Assembly: GCA_001939145.1 (NCBI GenBank) | Contig: LSRX01001099.1 | Span: 182,255 to 246,254, forward strand | Length of the DNA stretch: 64,000 bases | Direction: 5' to 3' | Source of the DNA: Symbiodinium microadriaticum | Taxonomy: Eukaryota > Sar > Dinophyceae > Suessiales > Symbiodiniaceae | Made by a program: the position numbers and the translations under genes | Notes under the pieces: model-generated | Databases searched by the model: none | What the model saw: only the letters and a program-made list of their open reading frames with translations | Told to the model about the DNA's origin: nothing | Part shown: piece by piece, positions 50,001 to 60,616 of the stretch | Numbering within the stretch: the stretch's first letter is position 1 | How the letters are laid out: each line of letters opens with the position of its first letter

Positions 50001-51738
50001 GAATCACAGCGGCACCAACTGCACCCTGCCTCGAAACCTTCCCGACACCGCCGCTGCACACACTAAGTAAGGGGGCCCAAAGTAAGCTTGAACCAAGTCT
50101 CGGCTCCAGGACCATGTTCGGTGCTCGCCCAACTCATCCGTGAAGGAGCCTTCGATCACGAAGACCTCCTCGCCGGTCTCCGGTATATCAACGTCTCCTG
50201 TTGACACAAGGCTCTGGCTGCACAAAGCCAGTTCCGAAAGCACGGCCTGATTGATTCGGCTGCCAACGCTCAAAGTGGACCTGAGAGCTCGCGCGAGCAC
50301 CCCTAGCGGGTCCCAGAAGCAGCACAAGACTCCTTGCTGATCCTGTGCCTCCTCTAGAGGAGACTCGAAAACATTCAGCAGCCGTCGCCCACTGATCGAG
50401 GAGCAAACCCTGAGGCTTGCAAAGAAGCACGCGGCAATTTTCACTGAATCGGATGACGGTGCCTCCAGTTTGTGTTGGACTCGGAAATATCCCACTGAGA
50501 GTGGTCGGGCTCCTTGTGCTGCTCGGACATCCTTGGCTCGCACCAGCCTATCAAGGGGTCGTTTTTTTGTAAAGTATATTTCTGTCTGTGGCTAACAACG
50601 GCTGTTTTGCCTGTCTACCGCGTCTTTTTTCTATGGCTTGCGCCTTACGGTTTAGGGTTTCGGCTGTATTGTCTAGGGCATTGGGTGAACTTTGTGTCAA
50701 TCACGTCTTTTTTCTGGTTTTAGCCACACCTGGGCCATATGGTTGGGTTTAGGGTTTGGGCTTGGGGCTTCGGGCTTCGGGATAGACTTTATGTGATTGG
50801 GTTTAAGATTGCTGGCGTTTCGAAAGCCCGCTTGGGGAATTTGGTATCACCTCACCATTCCGGAATCCCGTTTCGCTTGTGATGCTTTCTTGTTGAAAGA
50901 AGTTAAACAAAGTCATAATATAGTCGATGCTGCAAAACAAACTATTTTTGGAAAACGGTTTTCAGTACCACCGGATGGTCAGGGTTTCTGGTGGCCGAAG
51001 GGCGAAAACTCAACACAAACAAATTGCCGATGTTGCCAACCACTATCCTTTTGGAAAGATGCTTTCAAGGAAAGAACTTGGTGGCCAGGGCGGCCTTGGC
51101 CACAAGAGACCCGAAACTCACTCACTCTGGCAAGTGGTGCGTCCCTGCGTCCGACTGCCATGCAAGCCTAGAAATGCCGAGTACTGTGTTGACGCGGCTA
51201 GAAAGCAACAGGCCCAAAATCCTAAATCCCAGACCTCAACATCTAAACTTTCTAAACCCTAATTTTTGTTGCCCATGGTGTATGGTGGGGCGAACTTGGC
51301 CTTGTATGCTAAAGTTGCCAAATTAATAATGACTTTAGCTTGGGCGTGCTAAATATAAACCTTAAATCCATCATCTTAAATCCTAAACCTGACGCCTAAA
51401 CTTTAGATGATCCTAACCGTAAAGTCCTAAGCCTAAATTCCAATCATTCACAGAAGAAGAAAACATGTTTGGGATGTAGGAGTCAGGAACAGGGTTTGGG
51501 CCTTAGGAAGGACACAAGGACGATAAGAATTCTCTGTGTGTGTATACATGGGTGCATACGTGTGTTTGTGCGTGTATGTATACATATAAAAGAGTATGTG
51601 TATTGTACATGTCTATATTGGTTTTGGAGTTGGGGGTTTAGGTTCGGGTTTGGTGCTCAGTCTTCGGTACAGGTAGAGTTAAACGTTCCGGGGGTAGGAT
51701 TTTGGATTCGGGGTCTAGGATTTTGGGTCTGTCGGCTT

Positions 51739-51781
<43 letters not shown>

Positions 51782-54700
51782 GGTTGAATGTTTTTCTGTG
51801 CTAGCTGCAACTCACACTCGAGAGCCGTCGTTGGGGCTTTTTGAGCGTTGGGTTTCCGGTGTTAGGATTGTGTAGGATCAAGTTCAAGGGATCACCGAAT
51901 CGGGGGCAGGGTGGGGTTTCGGGTTGCCGAGTTCCGGTTGTGGGCTTCGGGCTTTTGGGTCTGGTTTAGACAGGGCTGGTTGAGAGGGTCCTGAAGAATC
52001 GATAGCAAGCGGAAACAACACAGTTGATGAAAAAGGCTCTGAAACCCCAAAACAAAAACAGAGTTGACGGAAACGGGAACGAATTTGACGAATGTCACAA
52101 GCAACAGAACGACACAGTTGACGTGCTTGCCTGTAGCGCATCCGCCGTCAGAAGACAGCTGCTCCAATCGGGAAGCATGGGAAGCAGTGTATGATTTCAG
52201 ACAGCCATTTGGACAAGCTGCTGGCAGAGCTTGACCAAGATGGTGCAGCCTTTCGGCCCAATGCGGGGTGTGTGCTTGGAACCGATGTAGTTGCGGACAT
52301 ACGTGTAGGCCGGCTGAGTGGCCCAGTCGTCGTACCAATCGCCCTGTAACACCAGGAACTCCTCACGGTGATTGGATGCAGGCTTGGTCGAGTGTCTTGG
52401 CTGCCCCCACCTCAAGAACCGATGCCTTACAAGCGGGTTTCAACTGCCCTGTCCTCTCCGCCCCTATGCACATGTGCAGGGAAGGAAGCATTGGGCTGAA
52501 AGTTGACGACTGTTGTGGCTCTAGCCACTTCTCCACCAATCCTGGGCACACTCATCAGGACTGCCCAATTCTGTCAGCACTGCGAGCTCTGCACATCTCT
52601 GCACCATGCACATCCAGGAACCTTTCTATCATCTTGCGCCGAACTCCACCCGCAGCGGTCTCAATCCAGTTCACAGAATCAGTGTTAACTAGACCTTGGT
52701 GCAAAAAACTATGCGGGACCAGCAAGCACAAACGTTTGACTTGGGACTCTTGTTTTTTCTGTGCCAGGGTCATGCATGCATCCCAGGGACAGCTTTGTGA
52801 CCTCAGAATGACACACAACATCGAGTCCTGGAACTCGTGGGTTCTGTCACTGGAATTGAAAAAGCTTGAATACAGGCACGTAACTTGTCGCTGTTGAGCT
52901 CGATCCACTGCTGCGCCTGCCATATGCTGACCGCCGTTGTGGAGACATTGGGTGGCACAAACAGGACGTATACATCTTACGCACTTCAAGGTGCGCTGCC
53001 TTGCTGCTCTTCAAGAATTGGTCCAGCGACTGCTCAGCGCGACTCTCGCAGCGAGCGAAAGACCTGCCAAAGCCAAGGAGAGCGGGGCTACACGTCCGGG
53101 CCATGGCGCCTGTCGAATCGACGGACCACAAGCGGCGCCGCAGCCACAGAGGTAAGAGCCAGCACGGGCCGGATTCGCAACAGGCGTGGTGCCCGGCTCA
53201 TTTCACCTCCGTAACAGAAGTGGGGTTGTGAGATGGCAAAGAAGCTACTCCCTCCGAGGAAAAGCAGTCAGAGAGTTGAGTCGAAGCAAAACCCGAGATT
53301 TCTGTGTTTCTCAGCCACGTGGAGATCTGAGGAGTGGTGCGGGAGCGTGGCCTCGTCTCAGTGTCCCAGTGTTCCAGCCAAGGCGGCTCTTTGAGAGTCA
53401 CGGCTGCAAGGAGGAGCAGAGTGCCGGGACGCAGGTCAAATCCGTGTCATGAAAGGACAGGTGTGCCCAAGGTCGAAGCGATGCCTGCTTGGCCATCTTT
53501 TTGTGGCCTTGCCCGAAGCGTTGGATGAACTGCTTCAGGTTCGCCACCTGCAGGAGGCATCGTGCCAAGAGCACAGATCTCACGACTAGGACCAGGAATA
53601 TTCAAGTCTCGGACTTTCCTTTGCTGCTGCTGGGCAATAGCCTGCAAGGAGCAAAACAGGACAGAGTCACGCAGAAAGCTTGTCGTCAGCTGGCCTCCTG
53701 ATTTGTCCGCTGCTCTGCTCGGACTCGAAGGAATGTCTCGTAATTACCACCATAGTACCATAGCCTGATCACCGAATGTCAGGTCTTGGCCACAGCTTTG
53801 CAGAAAAGGAGGCCTCTTGCGGTGCAGAAAGACAGTGTTGGACGTAGTATTGTTCAAGAAGCACCTGGCTGGCGGACTTTGATCTTCTGACCTCGCTGGC
53901 ACTCGTCCCGGGCCTGTCATGAGAAACGACCACGACGGTCTTCTCCCAGGTCTTCAAAAACTCCTAGCAAACCAAGAAAGAGCGGCTTTGCACTCTCCGC
54001 CCTCTGCTGCACTCGGGCCTCGAGCCAGGTCACCGCGTGGACGTCCAAGTGGTTCGTCGGCTCGTCCAAGAGGAGCAAATCTGGCTGCACCTCGGCGCTC
54101 CACGGTCGGTTTGTAGCGGTTGTAGCGCGCTTCTCAAGAGCCTGTGAAAGCCGCCACAAACCTCTGAGACTTCGGCAAAAAGCGATTGCGCCAGTGCAAT
54201 TCGCATGCGCCAGCCCCCGCTGAACTCTTTAGTCGGCCGCTGCTGGTCCTTGGGGAGTCTTTTTGGGTCATTTGCCAGAAAAGACTTGAACGTCAGGGAG
54301 GGCGGCGAGCTTTTGCCCCGGCCTCCCCCGAGAAACCAAGCCCGGCCAAAATTACAGCCGCTCGAGCCTCAGCTGATGGTCGGAGAACAGCGACGGAAGA
54401 ATGCGGGGCCCCGCTTGCGCCTCGGCATCATCGTTCCCCAGCTCTTCCAACCTTTCATAAACCTCACGTTCTTGCCAACGTGTTCCGATGTACAAATATG
54501 GTCACGTGGGCGCATGCCGGTGGCCTCCATCAATCCGACACCGCCCACCTCTGCTGTGTAGCATGTCTCTTGCTGCTTGGAATAGCCTTTGCTGACAACA
54601 GCTTCCTGCCTTCGGCTCCTGGCCGCTCCCATCGTCCTCCTTTTCGAGCAACTCCTTTTTGAATTTTTGGGGTCACGGTCAGAGCCGAAGCTTTCTCGGC

Positions 54701-55990
54701 AGCAACGGCCAAAGCTGGCCTGCTCAACCTTGAGCAGCCACTCGCGCTCCTGGTCAGCCTTCGGAGAGTGAAACTTTAGTGTGAAATCGAAACTGGTGAT
54801 AAGTCTGTGCTAGCTCACCGCGCCGTCTAGCGATGCTGGCACGTAGTCGGATTACTGACTAAAGTACGCAAAGCCTTCACCCCAGCTGGTGGTACAGTAC
54901 GACTAGACCTGTTCCCAGGGAAGGAGACATAGCTGGCAACATCCTCGTCCCGGCCTGCAGCACACTCTGCAAAACTGGAGTGTCATCGCCTTTGATTTCC
55001 TGGACAATGGCGCTGCGAGCGGCTGGGTCGTCTGCGAACATGGCGAATATGGTATGCAGGCACAGGCAACATGTCCTGTTCGACATGCATAATCATGAAG
55101 TGCTGTGGGATCGGCACACGTCCTCGGTACTCAAACGAGGAATGAAAGGTTGGACATGAGCCTAAAGCATGCGGCATCGTCGGTAAAGCGGGTGGAGAGT
55201 TGCGGTTCCCATGTGAGACTGTCGGTTGAGCCGAGCACCGTCACGCTCTGCCATGGCCCGGAGCAGCGTACTCTTGCCAACACCGTTGCGACCGATAAGC
55301 CCGTACCTGCTTAAGGCTGTTCCGCATTGGCCGGAGACACCAACATAGTGTGAGAGAGAATTCTCTGCCTGAGGTATAGTCGCGGCCGTAGGACAACAAC
55401 CCTACTCTGGGGCGCGTCCAAGCACGGGCGCACTTGTGGCCCTGCGCCAGTCTCAGCGTGGCATTGTACAAGAGCTCCTGGTGAAAGCTCACAGACCCTC
55501 CGGAGCCAGCAGAATCACAACATGCCTGTCTCCCAGCAAAGACAACGATCTCACTGACCTGGATGCCACCGATGTCATTTCCCAGCAGCTACAGTGCTAC
55601 ACAATGCCTTTGCATGCATCTTGTGCCTCGATATCCATACTCGCACCGGTCTTGCTCGGTGCATCTGGACCGGTCCTGCCAATTCAGTTGCTGCTCCCCC
55701 AATTCGGAAGAACAGCGCAGCAAACAGAGCCGGTGTCCTTATTTGGAAGCCAAGAGCATCTGCCGACAGACGCTCGGTTTTGCCATAGCCTCAGACACAA
55801 AGCGCAGACGATTCGAGCAGCCAGCACAGTACTTTCACGCCTCCAGTGGCATCTTTCTTCTTTGACGAAGCTTTCGGTGCCTCCCGCTTTTTCGTATCCT
55901 GTCTCCTCAGAACAGCAAGAAGTGCACGAACCGTGGCCGCATGCACAAGCAATGTCCTGCCCATCCTTGCTCTGCCTCCAGGGATGATAG
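47024..55990 (-). CDS. ABCF-family ATPase (two ABC domains, no membrane segments)
   Basis: ABCF proteins are soluble ATPases acting at the ribosome or in translation control. A Lys-rich N-terminal exon (KKREAPKASSKKKDATGG, about 55910-55857) precedes FHQELLYNATLRLAQGHK and the first Walker A, YGLIGRNGVGKSTLLRAMAE (about 55305-55247). Then VPIPQHFMIMHVEQDM, GDDTPVLQSVLQAG, YERLEELGNDDAEAQAGPRI, signature FSGGWRMRIALAQSLF (about 54220), Walker B LLLLDEPTNHLD (about 54085) and VVVVSHDR. The linker has NLKQFIQRFGQGHKKMAKQA (about 53545-53485) and resumes 4.3 kb later with MKMLTKLQEEAVAV (about 49105). Second domain: NLDFGVDCDSRVAIVGPNGA, with Walker A completed across intron 48655-48710 as G-KSTFLKLLDGSLEP; RFTQHHIEMMDP; LSGGQKSRLAFAELAW (about 47750-47705); MLLDEPT/NHLDLETIEGLAMALNKFE; and GVVLVSHDDRLV. 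The C-terminus is ELWEEYREMLRNDF, then NLTSGGRIKRAS and stop at 47024-47026. Both ATP sites look intact. Confidence 0.88.
50060..52990 (-). CDS. ChrR-type cupin protein (two cupin segments), inside an ABCF intron
   Basis: The ChrR-like cupin family includes anti-sigma-factor metal-binding domains and small dioxygenase-like proteins. The exon at about 52689-52625 reads TDSVNWIETAAGGVRRKMIE, matching the usual ChrR N-terminal W...GV.RK pattern. The exon at about 52380-52206 reads HREEFLVLQGDWYDDW, then YTYVRNYIGSKHTPRIGPKG and CTILVKLCQQL, the typical ChrR strand order with a metal-ligand His/Glu and the GS-H-P turn. About 2 kb further along the strand, 50230-50150 reads STGDVDIPETGEEVFVIEGS, then FTDELGEH, a second ChrR cupin half; possible continuation exons lie near 50450. 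Both ABCF halves flank it on the same strand. Whether the two cupin segments form one gene is unproven. Telomere-like sequence separates them. Confidence 0.55.
50640..51960. repeat. Degenerate telomere-like tract (TTTAGGG / CCCTAAA) with orientation switches
   Basis: TTTAGGGTTT occurs at 50651-50660 and GGGTTTAGGGTTTGGG at 50745-50760, in a G/T-rich plus strand. From about 51215 to 51440 the plus strand becomes C/A-rich (TAAACCCTAAT at 51253-51263, CCTAAACCT, CCTAAGCCTAAA). From about 51600 to 51960 it is G/T-rich again (GGGGGTTTAGGTTCGGG, GGGGTTTCGGGTT). TTTAGGG is the reported telomere unit of several dinoflagellates. No perfect tandem array is present. The tract lies inside the long ABCF intron, between the cupin segments. 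Confidence 0.6.
51741..51781. repeat. (GT)n microsatellite
   Basis: Twenty uninterrupted GT units inside the telomere-like tract. Confidence 0.97.
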
Positions 55991-56814
55991 GACAAACGTC
56001 GCAAAAGACTCCGGTGCTCTCAGTTGGCCTGCAACTCTGCGCACTCCAGAGTTCAGCGGCAGCAGGACGGGACTAGAGGGCGCCAGGCGCAAAAACAGCA
56101 CGGCACCCCCTCTCTGGGCTCAGGTCTCAGGTGCTTGTCAACTAGAATATTGAATCAGTGCCGCTATGACAGTCAGGTATGCTCGGACTGACGAAATGTC
56201 ACGGCATGCAAGCCTCTGACTTGATGACAACTTGCAATCTCATGCGAGTACAAAGGCTTGCGCTGTGGTGTGCGCCAGGGTAGGAGGAGCGCGCCCTTTG
56301 CCGCGAAGGTGCGGGTACTTGCTAGGCGCGGTACGCAGCGTCCTCACTGCTTCGGGTGCTCGTGGCTTCCAGCGAGTTGACGGTGTTGCCCCTTGACAGA
56401 GAGCATCGTGTGCAGGCCATGGTCGCCGTGGTCTTGTTTGCAGCCTTTGCCGAGCCTGGAGCTGACACTGGCCTCGACGTCACCTCTTTCGAGGCATAGA
56501 CCTCAAGACCTCAGCACGGCCCGTAGATGCAGCGTCGGTGAGCTGCTTCGCTTGCTGACCTCTCCGGTGGGCGCATCTGCAAGCCCAAGGCCTGAGATGC
56601 CTCGTGGCAACTCCAGGCAAGAAGCAGTTGAGGCTAACAGCTCGGAAAGTAGGGGCCACGGCTGGAGCAGGCGCGACCAGCTGCGATAAGTCCGGTGGCT
56701 GCGGCCTGCATCCACTGAGACATCGATGCGCGGCATTCAACAGCTCCGGAGACACTCGCCTGCGCACAGAATCCGCGAGGATCTCTGCAGTTGCGACTGC
56801 CTGCTCATTACAGG

Positions 56815-58910
56815 TCAGCTCAGAAACTTGACGGTTTCCGGCCCTTGACATCCCGCGGCCTCACTCTGCACGTCCACCGCCAAGGCATCACACTGCCAAG
56901 TTTCAACTGTTGGGCCACAACCATACTGGCATGCAGCAATCCGAACCTGCAGTGTGTTGAAGAAAAAGATGGAGACTGAGTCCATGAAGAACTTGGACCG
57001 CGCCGAGTTGTGATCCCCCTCCACCATGATGAAGTTCTGACATGGAGCGCGAAGCAGAGTTTCACCAACAAGAGCCGAGCCTACCTTGTCACCAGCGTAC
57101 GCAGAATGCAGCTCCCTGGCGTGGTGGGGCTTGATGAAATGGTCGTTGTACCTCTGACTTCGAGACATCGATTCTCAGACCGTCGGAGCCCCCGAGTCTG
57201 CACGCGGCTGTGAACAGCGCGGGGATGAAAGACTGCGAGACATGCCTCCGGAACCGCACAGCTCCAGACTACGAGGTGTGCCCTTGTCAGCTTGCAGCAA
57301 TGTTTCACTTTCAGCTTCTGGCTGGACAGGCGCAAGGTCGTAGATGTCAAAATCGGCATGTGCACTGATGGAATTGCGCACCTTTGGGTTCACTGAGCTA
57401 GATTGTCTGCGGTCACACAAGTGGCCTGGGCCAGGTAAGTTCTGCACCAGTTGAAGAGCGATGCCGATGACCCACCTGCGAGCAGGGTATCGGGGCTGGG
57501 ACAATCTCGAGAAATCCGAGCCTTCAAGCCTTGCCTTGGCACCCGGCTGTTCGTGTAGCCATCCACCAATTCCTCGCAGAGGACCTCCCGTTTCTACCCA
57601 GGGCGAACTGGCCAGAGTTCACTTAGACAAGTATCGAAGGACCGAAGGCCTTTAAATCCGAGAAAGGACTGTCCAGGACCAGGCCCGCGATTGAGGGATC
57701 CCCTAGTCGTAGAATGACTGTGAAAGCAAAGGGAAGGCGACAACTTGCGAGTGTGGCACGATCTGCATGAAGCAAAGCCGTGGAAGCACCCATCGACCTG
57801 CCCCACAGGCCTGGCAGTTAAGATAAAGACGGAAGGAGAAGGAAGGCTTCACACTCGCATAATGAACGACTGCCTATGCAGGTCACCCGGTTGGATTCCC
57901 GGAGGTGATCTATGACGACTGCAAGGTCGTCCCTTTCGTAGTAGCCAAGACTGAGATACCTGCGTCTACTTGGAGAGGCAGGATGGCCAAAACTACATCT
58001 TCCGAAGCTACGCTACTAGCATCAGCAGCAAATGCATAGTTTGATTGCAGCTTCTCCCTAGCCAGATGCCAGAACAGAGTAGAAAGCCGCAGCGAGCACT
58101 CGCCATCAGACAGACCGGAACCAGCGAAATCAAAGCAAAAGACCTCAATGATCATACGAGCTGAGGAAGTTTTAGCAGCAGATCTCAGACTCTCAGCTTC
58201 AAGCGGTAATGTTGAAGGGCAAGAGTGCCGGTAACGTGCTCACCGCCTGTGATTTGCACTAACCCAAACACAGAAAATCGAGCTGGTCTCTGCACTTCTG
58301 GCACCTCGAGGCGGCTGCTGCAGTTCCCATGGAGATAAACGACACACGGAAGCTTTCCCGCCGGCCGTTCCCTCCAAGCAGCTTCGGCATTTGTTTAAAG
58401 TCAAACTCACATCTCGTCTTGCTGACCCTTCCTGCTGATGGGCTCGAAATGGCTGCACCTGAGTAGACCGTGATCTGAAGTGGTCTAGAACCGAAAAACA
58501 GTTCCTGTAGCACCGAGTCTAGAACACTATCGTCAAGCCGCGAGGATTCTTCAAAGAGATGTCTGTCCGCTGGAAAGTTTTGCTCCTCGGCTGAATGTAA
58601 GCACTTGCTGCAAGGTCCTGCAACTACTCTGAGCAGATGGCTCAATGCTGAAAACTGGTGGCCCCAGGTCCTGACGAGGCCGTGCCAGCAACCCAAGCAG
58701 CTAGGGGAAACATGACACTTTGCATCACAAGACACTCTCCTTCCAAAACTCTGGCAGGAGAAAGACAGAGACTTCTGACCCACAGGTTAAAACTAAGAAT
58801 TCCATACCAAACATCCACAAAGCCCTCCAGCCGGATCCTTGATCTCATAATGATCGCGCGGAGGTCGAATGACCGCTTTCCAAAGTTCCGTGTATTGCCT
58901 TAATCGAAAA
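56815..58910 (-). CDS. Alpha/beta hydrolase of the ABHD17/plant-type serine hydrolase family
   Basis: Ordered exons match a well-known eukaryotic family of serine hydrolases (ABHD17 members remove palmitate from proteins). TELWKAVIRPPRDHYEIKD (about 58895-58840) is the N-terminal IRPPR motif. CSHFEPISRKG (about 58455) comes next, then PCVVYLHGNCSSRLEVPE (about 58353-58300), with the oxyanion HGN. Then VFCFDFAGSGLSDGE (about 58145-58098), LGYYERDDLAVVIDHLR (about 57952-57900) and LWGRSMGASTALLHADRATL (about 57815-57755), with the nucleophile Ser in GRSMG. GLVLDSPFSDLKA (about 57693-57650) supplies the acid-strand region, followed by VRNSISAHADFDIYDLAPV (about 57385-57330) and FIPALF. Finally DHFIKPHHARELHSAYAGDK (about 57140-57085) and NFIMVEGDHNSARS (about 57040-56995), whose HN pair is the catalytic-His motif, with FFMDSVSIFFFNTLQ ending the fold. 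The 3' end and the true start ATG are uncertain. Confidence 0.85.
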
Positions 58911-60019
58911 GGTCTTGCATCGTCGCAACACATGCGCAGGACACACCTTGAAAAAGTAGCATCTCTAACTCCAGGACCCCACTCATGGATCTTGCCCAGA
59001 AAGTTCATGTCACCATGATGCTGTGGACGGACGGCGCATCCAGTGATGCAGCAGTGCCGCTGAATCTTGAAGCAGCTTACGCGAGTCTGTATAGTCTGTC
59101 AAACCTAGCGGAAGCCGCGGCTGCACGTTACGAACATGTTCTGCGAGCAAGATTTACACATTCACGACACGTCATCCCAACATGTCGTGAGACAGAAAAG
59201 AATTGTACGAGCTCCAACTCACTCATGGTCCATCTCTCCTTGAACAATAAGATGCTGTTCGTCGGTGCTCGAACTCTGAAGCTTCATGCCTGTCGTTCTT
59301 CACCAGCTGAACCAACACAATTAAGCCATCTCTTCATGGTGCACAACTCCACTTCTCCCTTAATTTTCATCTCTTCATAAGATTGTTTAAGCTGGATTTG
59401 TGTGGAGGCCCCTAAGCCTAAGCAGAACGTGACAACGACCATGGGCATGGAAACCTTGTTTGGAACAGTGCGTTTTCAGCCTTGTGTGGCACGATAGCCC
59501 ACAATATAAGTGGTCTACCTAACCAAGTCTCGTTTTGCCGAAAAATTTTTGAAGGCCTTCTCTGATTGGCAAGGAGATTGCAGATTGCATATTTCACGTT
59601 CGACATGCTGCAATTGAGGTTTCAGGCCCCCGACACAGCGCGACGTAAAACAACACCGTTTGACGCCCACGACCTATGGGAATATCGCATGTAGACGCTT
59701 GACCGCGTTCCATGCCGCTGCGCCCATCAACACCGTGCTCCAGATCATGCTGTGACACCAACGCCCCATGAAAACATGTGGACAAGTGCAAACACTGACA
59801 CGAATGAATCCTCGCAGCACGTACGTTGCATCGATAAAAATGCTTCCCTCCTGCCCAGGAATCTACCTCGCAGCTTTTTTTTTTGCTTGGACCGCACTCA
59901 AGCCCTCATTACACGAACAAGCGTAATAAGGATTGCATCTAGTCCTTGTACTGTTAATCAAATTAGGTTTGGAACACAACCCAAACAAATACAAACAAAA
60001 TAATAAGCATTTTTTGTAG
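58911..60019. other. No recognisable gene
   Basis: Upstream flank of the ABHD17-like gene. The 131-codon plus-strand frame at 58985-59380 shows no domain pattern. The right part (from about 59880) becomes A/C-rich and leads into short degenerate repeats. Confidence 0.4.
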
Positions 60020-60145
60020 CTCCGCTACTGCGAATCAAACTAAACATCATATAATCTAAATATTGCATGTAACCTCTCTACCGCGAACCACGCCAAACAC
60101 AGCTACACGGAACTCCGCTATTGCGAATCAAACGAAAACATAACT
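60020..60145. repeat. Degenerate short tandem repeat, about three units
   Basis: CTCCGCTACTGCGAATCAAA (60020) and CTCCGCTATTGCGAATCAAA (60113) are nearly identical. A third, weaker copy (CTCTCTACCGCGAACCACGC) lies at about 60074. Spacing is 40-54 bases. It sits directly before the plus-strand retroelement-like fragment and may be part of that element. Confidence 0.6.
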
Positions 60146-60208
60146 GCTCTAACTTGCTAAATACTGTCTGCAACACAACTGCGAAATCACGCTTGTCCAA
60201 TAAACTCC

Positions 60209-60616
60209 CCAAACCCACGTCAGGCAGCATGCGTTTTCCCATGGCTTACTAAACACAATGAAGAAGTTGACAAGCTTGCAAAGGATGAAGCACGACAGCT
60301 TTTACGCTTGAAGCGTGCGGCGATCTCGAATGACATTTCTACAGGTTTAGATTTGCAGACTCATCTTGTTGCCTCGCTTTCTAGGCGCCTAAATCTGCTT
60401 CAAATTCCATTTGACGAAGGTTTGACTGACAGATCATCACAGAAATGTTGCACTTGCTCGCCGCTCACTCGCACCCGAACGAAGCGGTTCTCCAAGTTAG
60501 ACATGCTATGCCTACGACAAGAAAGCTGTGCGGACACTCTCTTTTTGTCGGCTGGGGTTGCAGAGTCAGATGCGTTGCTTAAGCGAGTAAGACAAACGAA
60601 TGCATTGCGAGCATAA
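60209..60616 (+). pseudogene. Possible retroelement RNase H C-terminal remnant
   Basis: An open plus-strand frame reads VFPWLTKHNEEVDKLAKDEA followed by a helical, Leu/Arg-rich tail and a short Cys pair (KCCTCSP), ending TAA-side at 60616. The HNE-VD-LA pattern resembles the last catalytic helix of RNase H domains in non-LTR or related retroelements (xxNExADxLA). Upstream RT or RNase H exons are not visible, so if the call is right this is a 3' remnant. It runs opposite to the intact-looking Pol frame immediately to its right. Confidence 0.3.
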
